From Hyalangium gracile (GTDB lineage Bacteria; Myxococcota; Myxococcia; Myxococcales; Myxococcaceae), in contig NZ_JAHXBG010000002.1 in assembly GCF_020103725.1 (NCBI RefSeq), positions 1 through 64,000 on the forward strand: DNA of 64,000 nt. Direction: 5' to 3'. The notes below the pieces were generated by a model, which ran no database searches, was not told the origin of the DNA, and saw only the letters and a list, made by a program, of their open reading frames with translations. The position numbers and the translations under genes were made by a program. Below are positions 47,751-56,118 of this stretch, piece by piece. The first letter of the stretch is position 1. Each line of letters opens with the position of its first letter.

Positions 47751-49993
47751 GAGCGATCCGCCAGCTTGGTTCGGGTGAGGATGGCCAGCTCCAGCCGCGT
47801 GGTGGCCGTCTGGGCCTTCCAGAACTCGGCGCCGAAGAGGTTGGCGCCTCGCAGATCCGCGTGGGACAGATCCGCGGCCTCGAAGAGGCCCTCGAAGACG
47901 TTGGCCTTGAGCATCGACGCGCCCACCATCCGAGCGCTCGCGAAGCGGCTGTGCGGCAGGTTGCAGCCTCCGAAGCGCGCCTTCACCAGCGAGGCGCCGC
48001 TGAAGTCCGCCCGCTCCAGCTCGGAGAAGCTGAAGTCCGCCTCGTCCAGGAACGCCCCACCCCACCGGGAGTTCGCCGCCTGCACGCGCTTAAAGGAGGC
48101 CTGGGCCATGCGCACCTTCCGCGACGCCCGGAGCTGCGTGAGGTTGGCGCCATCGAAGTTGGCGCGGCTGGCATCCACTCCCGCCAGCTCCGTGTCCTTC
48201 AGGCTCGCTCCCTCGAGGCGCGCGTCCGCCAGCAGTGCACCGGTGAGATCCGCCTCGTCCAGGCAGGCCTCGCGGAGATCGGCCTTGGGCAGACGCGCCT
48301 CCACGAGCTGCACGTGAGCGCACCTTGCCTTCTGGAAGGAGGCCTGGGAGAAGTCCCCTCCGTTGAGCGTGGCGTCCTCGAGGTTCGCCTCGTCGAAGCG
48401 AGCGGAGGCGGCCTTCACGCCGGTGAGCTCCGCGGCGGTGAGGCTGGCCTTGCTCAGGTTCGCGCCGGAGAGGTCTGCTCCCGAGAGGATCGCGCCGTCC
48501 AGCTTCGCCTCGTCCAGCCTTGCGCCTCGCAGCGATGCGTTCTGGAGGATCGCCCCGGACAGATCGACGCCGCGCAGGTCCAGCCCGGAGAGGTCCGCAT
48601 CGGTCCAGTCCTCGCCGGCCACGGGCTGCTTGGCCTTCACCCGGCGCAGCAGCTGCTGGCGGAGCCCCTGCGGCCCCGTGTCCACTTCGATCTGGGTGGC
48701 CAGCTCGGTGGCTTCCTCGGGCTCATCGATCTCCGCGAGGAGCTCCTTGACCCCCTCCGCCTCCTTCAGTCCAGCGGCGGCGAAGGCCTTCTTCAGTACC
48801 TCCGCCTTCTCGTCCGGAGGCACGGCAGCCTTGGGATCCACGGTGTCCGGCGGGGGCGGGCCCAGCAGCTCCCGGATCTTCGCCTCGGTGTCGGGAGGCT
48901 CGGGGGCCTGGGGCTCGGCGCTCTCGGGCGCGGCCTCGATGAGCGGCTCGGGCGAGGGCGGCGGAGCCTCCGGCTCGAAGTCCTCGTCCTCCTTCTCCCG
49001 CTCGGCGAGCTTCTGCTGGAAGCGGGCCTGGTGCGCCTCCGGGGAGAGGGGCGCGCTCAGGGGCTCGTGGGCGAGGTAGAGGAAGTCCACCTCGTCCAGG
49101 GCCTCGGTCTTCACCTCGACCATGCCGCGCCAGAGCACGAGCGCCACGCCCGCATCCGCGTCCACGGTGATCGTGTCCAGGCGCAGGGGCACCTCGCGGA
49201 AGCCCGTGTCCTTCTCCATCAGGAAGGCGCGAGCGCGCAGGCCGGGCAGCCGCGTCCGCAGCACCGCGTGGCGAGGGTGCAGGTTCTGCAGGACGATGTC
49301 CTCGTCTCCCTTCCAGTAGCCCTCGATCCACTGATCCTGGGGCGCGGCGTTGAAGAAGCTGCCGTCGAAGTCCTCGGGGAAGAACGGCCAGCGGGTGGTC
49401 AGCCACTTCTTGTCGTAGCGCCCCGCCCGCTGCTGCCGGCTCTTCCAGTCGGGAAGGAGGGGGAAGGCGCCCGCGGGCCTGGGCTTGGACCGGGGCGAGG
49501 TGATGAGCTCGCGCGGATCCTCGATGTTGGGGACGGGGCTGCCCAGCGGGTTGGCGTCGTTGCCCGGCCCGCCGAAGCTGCGCTCGTAGCTCAGGGGCAT
49601 GGAGGTGAAGGGCTTGGGCGCGCTCAGGACGCCCAGGCTCGACCAGGTGCGATCCCCGATCACCGCCAGCGTCTTGGACACCTTGCCCACCTGGAAGGCC
49701 ACCGCAGAGGTCTGCGCGGGCTTGCCGCCGGGCGGATGGCAGGTGCCCGCGAGGAAGCACTCGCCCCGGATCTTCCAGACGGCGAAGTCCGTGTCCAGGC
49801 GCATGCTCTTGAGCGGATCCTCGTCATGGAAGACGGGGCCTGTGACTGGCTGCTGCTCCTCGGCGAGCGTGCACGTGCCGTCTGGCACCAGCGCGAACGT
49901 GGCCTTGGCGATGACCGTCAACGAAGGGCGCGGAGGCCGCACCTGCCAGAGCAGGTACCCCACTTCCATCACGGTGTCCTTGACGATGTCCAT
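47747..49993 (-). CDS. DUF2169 and pentapeptide-repeat fusion protein
   Basis: A 748-residue protein. Residues about 10-330 are DUF2169 (L-L-W-Q-V-R-P-P-R-P-S-L-T-V, F-H-D-E-D-P, Y-E-R-S-F-G-G-P, P-L-G-S-P-V-P-N-I-E). A Glu/Pro/Ala-rich acidic linker (about 345-470) leads to a pentapeptide-repeat rod (about 485-745). DUF2169 proteins are T6SS cluster members thought to act as adaptors for spike-borne effectors. It is the first gene of the cassette; ATG at 49993. The upstream gap of about 99 bp is shared with the divergent secreted protein and must carry the cassette promoter. Confidence 0.9.
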   Translation of the reverse strand: MDIVKDTVMEVGYLLWQVRPPRPSLTVIAKATFALVPDGTCTLAEEQQPVTGPVFHDEDPLKSMRLDTDFAVWKIRGECFLAGTCHPPGGKPAQTSAVAFQVGKVSKTLAVIGDRTWSSLGVLSAPKPFTSMPLSYERSFGGPGNDANPLGSPVPNIEDPRELITSPRSKPRPAGAFPLLPDWKSRQQRAGRYDKKWLTTRWPFFPEDFDGSFFNAAPQDQWIEGYWKGDEDIVLQNLHPRHAVLRTRLPGLRARAFLMEKDTGFREVPLRLDTITVDADAGVALVLWRGMVEVKTEALDEVDFLYLAHEPLSAPLSPEAHQARFQQKLAEREKEDEDFEPEAPPPSPEPLIEAAPESAEPQAPEPPDTEAKIRELLGPPPPDTVDPKAAVPPDEKAEVLKKAFAAAGLKEAEGVKELLAEIDEPEEATELATQIEVDTGPQGLRQQLLRRVKAKQPVAGEDWTDADLSGLDLRGVDLSGAILQNASLRGARLDEAKLDGAILSGADLSGANLSKASLTAAELTGVKAASARFDEANLEDATLNGGDFSQASFQKARCAHVQLVEARLPKADLREACLDEADLTGALLADARLEGASLKDTELAGVDASRANFDGANLTQLRASRKVRMAQASFKRVQAANSRWGGAFLDEADFSFSELERADFSGASLVKARFGGCNLPHSRFASARMVGASMLKANVFEGLFEAADLSHADLRGANLFGAEFWKAQTATTRLELAILTRTKLADRS

Positions 49994-50092
49994 GGCGTTT
50001 CCGGCGGCGGAGCTTAGATGAGCCTCCCCCGAAGCAATAGCTCCGGGCCTCCCCCGTAGAGAGCGTACCGCACCTCTCCACGGAGTCCGATC

Positions 50093-50665
50093 ATGCGCTC
50101 GATGTGCCTGCCCACCCTGGCCCTCTGCAGCCTCCTGTCCCTGCCCGCACTCGCGGAGGACTCTGGTAAACCCCAGGCATCAGCGCCCAAGCCAGCCCCG
50201 GCCCGGAACTCCGCGTCCCCTCGCGTGCAGTGCTCCGTCCACTCCAAGGATGGCAGCCGCGCCGTTCAAGGCACCAACCTGGTCATCAACGCCGGCGAGA
50301 AGACCAGGGATGCCGTGGCGGTGGATGGGGACGTCCTGATCCGGAAGGGCGCGGTGGTGGAGGACGTGGTCTCCATCCACGGCAGGATCACCATCGAGGA
50401 AGGGGCGCGGGTGAAGGGGGATGTCGTCGCGCTCGGCGGCGAGCTGCGCCTCCAGAAGAACGCCCGGGTGGAGGGGGATGCGGTGGCGCTCGGCGGCACC
50501 CTCCAGCTCGGCGAGGGGGCCACCGTGGGTGGTGACCAGGTCAGCTTCTCCCTCAACATCAATGGGGACGATCTGGCGAAGAGCTTCCTCAAGAAAGCCC
50601 TCGAGAACTCCGATTGCCAGATCACCCTCAGTGACGATGACGACGAGGATGACCACGACGACTAG
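50093..50665 (+). CDS. Secreted bactofilin-like repeat protein with acidic tail
   Basis: A 190-residue protein. A signal peptide (about 1-21) ends at A-L-A. Residues about 70-160 repeat a V-x-G-D-(V/A)-(V/L)-x-L-G-G / I-x-x-G-A-x-V-x-G-D pattern like the beta-helical turns of bactofilin/polymer-forming domains, but exported. The C-terminus is a run of Asp/Glu (about 176-190), suggesting cation binding. GGAG lies 9 bases before the ATG. It faces away from the T6SS cassette. Function unknown; an envelope-exposed structural protein is inferred. Confidence 0.75.
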   Translation: MRSMCLPTLALCSLLSLPALAEDSGKPQASAPKPAPARNSASPRVQCSVHSKDGSRAVQGTNLVINAGEKTRDAVAVDGDVLIRKGAVVEDVVSIHGRITIEEGARVKGDVVALGGELRLQKNARVEGDAVALGGTLQLGEGATVGGDQVSFSLNINGDDLAKSFLKKALENSDCQITLSDDDDEDDHDD

Positions 50666-50943
50666 GCCGCCCCTGCCTCGGCTCATGGGTCCGGAGTGAG
50701 GCTTCGGCCCCTGCCCCTCTCTCTCTTCGAGCAGCCAGGAGAGAGGGCGCAAGGGCCCTGGTCCTCCCCGCTCGGATGGCCTGGGAACTCCCAAATCCTG
50801 CTCACTTCTGGGATTGGCCTCTCGCTCCCCTGCCCTCTCGCCATGGAAGAGGCCTGACAGCCTTCGCTCGGTGGAACCTGCCGGGTTGTTCTGCCGTAGG
50901 GGTTTGCCGCCTTTTGCGGCTATCTTCCGCGCACCCCTCGGCT
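50666..50943. other. Intergenic stretch with a weak hairpin
   Basis: No gene seen. A 9-bp stem (50715-50723 with 50739-50747, 15-base loop) could end the bactofilin-like transcript; no U-tract follows. The promoter of pntAB should lie at about 50850-50940, but no convincing -35/-10 pair is visible. Confidence 0.4.
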
Positions 50944-50957
50944 AGGAGGCTGTCATT
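50944..50957 (+). promoter_or_regulatory. Shine-Dalgarno AGGAGG before a non-canonical ATT start of pntA
   Basis: AGGAGG at 50944-50949, a five-base spacer, then ATT at 50955-50957. An in-frame TAG at 50943-50945 closes the frame just upstream, and no ATG, GTG or TTG lies between it and the conserved R-I-G-V-P-R-E start of PntA. Confidence 0.7.
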
Positions 50958-52526
50958 CGCATCGGAGTCCCTCGAGAGATCCTCCCCGGTGAGCGGCGTG
51001 TCGCCGCGACCCCCGAGTCCATTCGCAAACTCCGTGAGCTCGGCTTCGAAGTCTCGGTCGAGCGAGGCGCGGGCACCGACTCCGGCATCGCCGACGAGGC
51101 ATATGTCGCCGCGGGCGCCACGCTGGCGGAGACGGCGGATGCGCTCTGGAAGGCCGCGGACGTCATCGTGAAGGTCCGGCCTCCGACGCCGGAGGAGGCT
51201 TCACGGGCGCGCCCGGGCGCCACGCTCATCTCGCTGCTGCAGCCGGAGCGCAACCCGGAATTGCCCCCGGTCCTCCAGTCGCTGAAGCTGTCGGCCATCG
51301 CGCTGGAGCGCATCCCTCGGGTGACGCGCGCCCAGAAGATGGACGTGCTCAGCTCCATGGCGAACCTGGCGGGCTATCGCGCGGTGATCGAGGCCGCGCA
51401 GCACTACCAGGGCTTCTTCGGTCCGCAGATCACCGCCGCGGGCGCCAGTCCGCCAGCGAAGGTGCTCATCATCGGCGCCGGAGTGGCGGGCCTGGCCGCG
51501 ATCGCCGCGGCGAAGTCCCTGGGCGCGGAGGTGCGCGCGTTCGACGTGCGTGCCGCGGCGCGTGAGCAGGTCGAGAGCCTGGGAGCCTCCTTCCTCCAGG
51601 TGGACATCCAGGAGAGCGGCGATGGCGGGGGCGGCTACGCCAAGACGATGAGCAAGGAGTTCATCGAGGCGGAGATGGCCCTGTTCCGCAAGCAGGCGGC
51701 GGAGGTGGACATCATCATCACCACCGCGCTCGTGCCCGGGACCCGGGCGCCGATCCTGCTGCCTCGGGACGTGGTGGAAAAGCTCAAGCCCGGCTCCGTC
51801 GTCGTGGACATGGCCGCCGAGCAGGGCGGCAACTGCGAGCTGTGCAAGCCGGGGGAGATCGTCGAGTTCAACGGCGTGAAGATCATCGGCTTCACGGATC
51901 TGGCCAGCCGCATGGCCGGCACCGCCAGCCGCTTCTTCGCCAACAACCTGGTGCACCTGATCACCGAGATGGGCCCTGGCGAGAAGTTCCGCGTCGATCT
52001 GGAGAACGACGTGGTGCGCCCGGCGCTCCTCACCCACGGGGGCGAATTGCTGCCGCCGCCTCCGCGCAAGGAGCCCTCCCCCGCCGCGGCGCCCAAGCCG
52101 GCACCGAAGCCTCCTCCGGCGGACGCGAAGCCTCAGCAGCAGGCCATCATGGCTCCCACGCGTCGGGCCTGGGGGACGACGATCGGCGGGCTGCTGATGA
52201 TTGGCATCCTGTTCCTGCTGGGCCGCTTCGCTCCCGAGGACTTCCTCAAGCACTTCACGGTCTTCATCCTGGCCTGCTTCGTGGGCTGGCAGGTCATCTG
52301 GAGCGTCTCTCCGGCCCTGCACACGCCCCTGATGAGCGTCACCAACGCCATCAGCGGCATCATCATCATCGGCGGCATGCTCCAGATAGGAGGAGGCGAG
52401 GTCGATCTGGCCTCCATCCTGGGCGCGATCGCCGTCCTCGTCGCGGCGATCAACATCGCGGGTGGCTTCCTGGTGACGCAACGCATGCTGAAGATGTTCC
52501 GGAAGAATCCCGGAGGTGGCGCATGA
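50955..52526 (+). CDS. pntA: NAD(P) transhydrogenase subunit alpha
   Basis: About 523 residues. PntA carries the NAD(H)-binding domain I of proton-translocating transhydrogenase. Seen: R-I-G-V-P-R-E at the start, E-R-R-V-A-A-T-P, the Rossmann motif G-A-G-V-A-G-L-A-A, and R-A-P-I-L. A Pro/Ala/Lys linker (about 365-395) leads to three or four membrane helices of domain II, as in E. coli PntA. The coding frame starts before the first GTG at 51168: homology runs back to the ATT at 50955, where a perfect AGGAGG is placed. Without that start 71 conserved residues would be lost. It overlaps pntB by four bases. Confidence 0.93.
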   Translation: MRIGVPREILPGERRVAATPESIRKLRELGFEVSVERGAGTDSGIADEAYVAAGATLAETADALWKAADVIVKVRPPTPEEASRARPGATLISLLQPERNPELPPVLQSLKLSAIALERIPRVTRAQKMDVLSSMANLAGYRAVIEAAQHYQGFFGPQITAAGASPPAKVLIIGAGVAGLAAIAAAKSLGAEVRAFDVRAAAREQVESLGASFLQVDIQESGDGGGGYAKTMSKEFIEAEMALFRKQAAEVDIIITTALVPGTRAPILLPRDVVEKLKPGSVVVDMAAEQGGNCELCKPGEIVEFNGVKIIGFTDLASRMAGTASRFFANNLVHLITEMGPGEKFRVDLENDVVRPALLTHGGELLPPPPRKEPSPAAAPKPAPKPPPADAKPQQQAIMAPTRRAWGTTIGGLLMIGILFLLGRFAPEDFLKHFTVFILACFVGWQVIWSVSPALHTPLMSVTNAISGIIIIGGMLQIGGGEVDLASILGAIAVLVAAINIAGGFLVTQRMLKMFRKNPGGGA

Positions 52527-53956
52527 ACGGCGTGACGACTGTCGCCTACCTCCTGTCGGGGGTGCTCTTCATCCGCAGCCTGGGAGGCCTCTCCAAGCAG
52601 GAGACCGCGGCGCGCGGCAACCTGTACGGCATGCTCGGCATGGCGCTCGCCGTGGGCGTGGCCGGCTTCACGTGGCTGGTCACCCGCGAGGGCTCGTTCG
52701 GCGCGGGGCTGCCGCTGCTGGTGGGCTCGGTGCTGGTCGGCTCGGTGATCGGCTCGGTGCTCGCGAAGCGGGTGGAGATGACGGGGATGCCGGAGCTGGT
52801 CGCCATCCTCCACAGCTTCGTGGGGCTTGCGGCCGTGCTGGTGGGCATCTCGTCCTATCTGGCGCCTCGGGCGGGCTCGCACGCGACGGCGGGCGCGGCC
52901 CATGTCGTCGCCATGGTGGAAATCTGGGTGGGCGTGGCCGTGGGCGCGATCACCTTCACGGGCTCCATCATCGCGTGGGCCAAGCTGCGCGGGAGCATCT
53001 CCGGCAAGCCGTTGCTGCTGCCGGGCCGGCACCTGATCAACGCCGCGATCGCCGTGGGCATCGTGGCGCTGGCGGTGCCCTTCGTGGCGGCCAGCGGGCC
53101 GGGCATGGGGTTGATGTGGCTGCTGGTGATGACGGTGCTGGCGGGCCTGCTGGGCATCCACCTGGTGATGGCGATTGGCGGCGCGGACATGCCGGTGGTG
53201 GTGTCGCTGCTCAACAGCTACTCGGGGTGGGCGGCGGCGGCGGCGGGCTTCGTGCTGGCCAACGATCTGCTCATCGTCACCGGGGCGCTGGTGGGCGCCA
53301 GCGGCGCGATCCTGTCCATCATCATGTGCCGCGCGATGAACCGGTCGATCCTGAACGTCGTGTTCGGTGGCTTCGGCACGGGGGACGTGAAGGCGTCCGA
53401 GGGGCCTCGCTCCGGCGAGGTGCGCGAGCTGTCCGCGGACGAGACGGCGGCTCGGCTGCGCTCGGCGCGGAGCGTCATCATCGTGCCGGGCTACGGCATG
53501 GCGGTGGCGCGCGCGCAGAACGCGGTGGAGGAGCTGACGCGGGAGCTGCGCGAGCAGGGCGTGAACGTGCGCTTCGCCATCCACCCGGTGGCGGGCCGGC
53601 TGCCCGGGCACATGAACGTGCTGCTGGCCGAGGCGGGCGTGCCGTACGACATCGTCCAGGAGATGGAGCACATCAACCACGACTTCGCGAGCACGGACGT
53701 GGTGCTCGTGATTGGCGCCAACGACATCGTCAACCCGGGGGCGCTGGATGATGCGTCCAGCCCGATCTACGGGATGCCGGTGCTGGAGGTGTGGAAGTCC
53801 AAGCTGGTGGTGGTGCTCAAGCGCGGCATGGCGGCGGGCTACGCGGGAGTGGAGAACCCGCTCTTCCTGCTGGACAACACGCGCATGCTGTTCGGCGATG
53901 CGCGCAAGTCGATCGAGTCACTGCTGGCGTCTGTCAGCCGGTCCAAGGCGGCGTGA
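52523..53956 (+). CDS. pntB: NAD(P) transhydrogenase subunit beta
   Basis: A 477-residue partner of PntA. About nine membrane helices (residues 5-260) form the rest of the proton channel; the NADP(H)-binding domain III follows at about 300-477 with [22 protein letters not shown] and G-A-N-D-I-V-N-P. Together PntAB uses the proton gradient to reduce NADP+ with NADH. The ATG at 52523 overlaps the pntA stop as ATGA, with GGAGG 8 bases upstream. All conserved motifs present. Confidence 0.96.
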   Translation: MNGVTTVAYLLSGVLFIRSLGGLSKQETAARGNLYGMLGMALAVGVAGFTWLVTREGSFGAGLPLLVGSVLVGSVIGSVLAKRVEMTGMPELVAILHSFVGLAAVLVGISSYLAPRAGSHATAGAAHVVAMVEIWVGVAVGAITFTGSIIAWAKLRGSISGKPLLLPGRHLINAAIAVGIVALAVPFVAASGPGMGLMWLLVMTVLAGLLGIHLVMAIGGADMPVVVSLLNSYSGWAAAAAGFVLANDLLIVTGALVGASGAILSIIMCRAMNRSILNVVFGGFGTGDVKASEGPRSGEVRELSADETAARLRSARSVIIVPGYGMAVARAQNAVEELTRELREQGVNVRFAIHPVAGRLPGHMNVLLAEAGVPYDIVQEMEHINHDFASTDVVLVIGANDIVNPGALDDASSPIYGMPVLEVWKSKLVVVLKRGMAAGYAGVENPLFLLDNTRMLFGDARKSIESLLASVSRSKAA

Positions 53957-54156
53957 GCCTGGGGGCAGCATGGCGTGAACGGCGGATGCTGCCCTCTTCC
54001 CCGGATACGCCTCGCCCGCCACGGTCAGACGAGATGCCATGAGGCGCCCTACAGAGCGAGGAGGGCATCAGTATAGACGGCACTGTCATCCAGAAGCCTC
54101 GGCGGGTGGAGAGAGACTGAGCAGGGCCCTCAGCGAGCGCCAACCCACTCCGGGCC
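53957..54156. other. 200-bp convergent intergenic region
   Basis: It separates pntB (plus) from the NYN gene (minus), so both genes end here. I see no strong hairpin with a U-tract and no gene. Confidence 0.4.
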
Positions 54157-55095
54157 CTACCCCTCCGAGTCCTCCGGATCGGGGTACGACTCCAGGTCCT
54201 CCTCGTCCTCCACCTCCTCGCGCGCCGCGCCTCGCTTGGAGTGCCCACCGCGCGCCGGAGGCGCCGCTTCCGGCGTCACCACGTACCACTGCCGCCCCTG
54301 CTGCTGACGCTTGAGCAGCCCCTCCTGCTCCATCGCCTCGAGCAGCTTGGCGAAGGTCGCGAAGCCATGATCGCGCTCGTCGAAGTCCGGCTCCTTTCGG
54401 ACGATCGTCTCCTTGATCAACGACGGGTTGATGGGCCCCGCCGCGCTCCCCAGCAGCCGCTTCACCACCGACCGGGCGATGTCCGGCACCTTCGGGCGCC
54501 CCTTCTGCGTGCCCCCGCCACTCTCCGCCTCCGCCGCCTTGCTCCCGTGCCCCTTGGCTCGGTGTCCGGAGCGCGAGCCGCGTGCCGGCTCCTCGGCGCT
54601 GACGTCGCTCTTGTCCTTGTCCCCGCGGGCCTGCCGGGGCCGCAGGTAGAGGAACTCGTCACACGCCTTCACGAAGAGCGGTGACGTGGAGCCCTTCACC
54701 GCCAGCCCGATGACCGTGCGGCCGTTCTCCCTCAGCTTGTACGCCAGCGGGCAGAAGTCGCTGTCCCCCGACGCAATCACGAACGTGTCGATGTGCTCGC
54801 GCGCGTAGCACAGCTCCAGCGCGTCGATGACCAGGCGCATGTCCGCGCCGTTCTTCCCCGAGCGCGTCGAGGGCGGCACGTCGAGCAGCTCCACCCCGTA
54901 CTCGTGCAGCCGCGTCTTGGCGTCCGGGAAGCGGGACCAGTCGCAGTAGGCGCGGCGGAACACCACCTTGCCCTTCTCCAGCAGCCGATCGAGCGATGGC
55001 TGCAGATCGAAGTTGCCGGCGCTGATGCCGGTGTTGGTGACCAGGTTCTCGAAGTCGAGGAAGAGGGCGATGCGGTGCTCGTTCTGTCCGTTCAA
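54157..55095 (-). CDS. NYN-domain and LOTUS/OST-HTH protein (predicted RNase)
   Basis: About 312 residues. The NYN (PIN-like) nuclease domain spans about 8-155 with conserved acidic residues Asp14 and Asn17 in F-L-D-F-E-N, Asp85/Asp91 in A-D-M-R-L-V-I-D and Asp111/Asp113 in S-G-D-S-D-F. A charged linker leads to an OST-HTH/LOTUS-like winged helix at about 210-275 (F-D-E-R-D-H-G-F-A-T-F-A-K-L-L). The C-terminus is acidic. NYN-LOTUS proteins (limkain/MARF1 type) cut or bind RNA. No ATG fits; the start is TTG at 55095, nine residues before the conserved strand. RNA targets unknown. Confidence 0.87.
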   Translation of the reverse strand: MNGQNEHRIALFLDFENLVTNTGISAGNFDLQPSLDRLLEKGKVVFRRAYCDWSRFPDAKTRLHEYGVELLDVPPSTRSGKNGADMRLVIDALELCYAREHIDTFVIASGDSDFCPLAYKLRENGRTVIGLAVKGSTSPLFVKACDEFLYLRPRQARGDKDKSDVSAEEPARGSRSGHRAKGHGSKAAEAESGGGTQKGRPKVPDIARSVVKRLLGSAAGPINPSLIKETIVRKEPDFDERDHGFATFAKLLEAMEQEGLLKRQQQGRQWYVVTPEAAPPARGGHSKRGAAREEVEDEEDLESYPDPEDSEG

Positions 55096-55208
55096 GGGCC
55101 GTCTCGAAGAGGGCTGGGCGCCGTGGAGGCGCGAGCTCGGTAGGAGCTGGATGAAGCTACGGGCCCACCCTACACCCTTCCCGCCAATCGGTGTGGGTTC
55201 TCTCTCTC

Positions 55209-56012
55209 CTATCCGCGCCGAGCCTTCCGGTACCGCCACCCCATCCACCCGACGACCAGGAGGACGAGCGCCGCCGGCACCAGCACCTTCGCGAAGTCCA
55301 TCCCCAGGGCCATGGACATGTCCCCGCCGAACGCCTCCACGTCGATCGTCAGCGGAACCTGCATCGTGGAGATGATCCGCGCCCCCACGCTCCGGGCCGC
55401 CTCCAGATCCCGCTGGTGGGCATTGAGCGAGAGGATGTCGAGCGTGTCGCGCGAAGGAATCAGGTAGACCACCGCGCTGGCGGTGTTCGCCCGGGAGTCC
55501 GCCTCCGGCAGATCCGTCGTGTACTCCCAACGCGCCACCGGAACGCCTCCCACCTTCTCGAGGGTGTACGCCGGAGCCTTGCCATCCACGAGGTGTGTCG
55601 AGGCCCCGAACTCCTGGGACAGGTTCTTCAGCGTCCCATCGACGAAGCCCTGGAGCTGCCGATCGTACATCTGGCCGATCCCCGGCCGAGGGATGCTCGC
55701 CACCGTGAGGACGAACACCCGCTCGGGCTGCCTCAGGATGACCAGCGCCCGCACGTTCTGGCCCCTCCCCTGCGGAGCCGCCACCTCCTCCCGGGGAATC
55801 CCCGCGCACGCCTGCTCATCGTAGGCCTGCTGGGGAATCAGGATGCAGGCCGTCGTCCCCTCCACCTTGAAGTCCAGGGAGAGCCGCGTCTCGGGATTGA
55901 TCGTGAGGCGCTCCGCGAACACCACCGAGCCTGCGAGGAGGCTCCAGAGCCACGCGATCCCACAGGCATGGCTCCAGACGGTGCTCCTCGACACCCTGGC
56001 TGGCTGTCTCAT
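55209..56012 (-). CDS. Secreted protein with C-terminal membrane anchor
   Basis: About 267 residues. An N-terminal hydrophobic segment (about 18-36) acts as signal peptide or anchor. The central extracytoplasmic region (about 40-230) is mixed alpha/beta and has two Cys (A-C-I-L, Q-A-C-A-G). A single membrane helix near the end (about 235-257) is followed by R-Y-R-K-A-R-R. No known domain recognised. I chose ATG at 56012; a start 84 bases upstream is possible. Transcribed divergently from the macroglobulin gene across about 106 bp. Confidence 0.72.
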   Translation of the reverse strand: MRQPARVSRSTVWSHACGIAWLWSLLAGSVVFAERLTINPETRLSLDFKVEGTTACILIPQQAYDEQACAGIPREEVAAPQGRGQNVRALVILRQPERVFVLTVASIPRPGIGQMYDRQLQGFVDGTLKNLSQEFGASTHLVDGKAPAYTLEKVGGVPVARWEYTTDLPEADSRANTASAVVYLIPSRDTLDILSLNAHQRDLEAARSVGARIISTMQVPLTIDVEAFGGDMSMALGMDFAKVLVPAALVLLVVGWMGWRYRKARRG

Positions 56013-56118
56013 CTGGCCAGGATAGCGCGACGGAGTGCCCCCCGTGCTCACCCTGTAGATTCTATTCGCGTCTGGTGCGTTGATGAGTCCGCGCACTCTG
56101 CAAGCCTGGAGTCTCCCA

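Noticed and set aside
45807-48065. Upstream start for the pentapeptide protein at 48065.
   Set aside because: The extra part is a Gly/Arg-rich shadow of the preceding gene; ATG 47750 is coupled to its stop.
51168-52526. pntA starting at GTG 51168.
   Set aside because: It would remove 71 residues that match the conserved PntA N-terminus.
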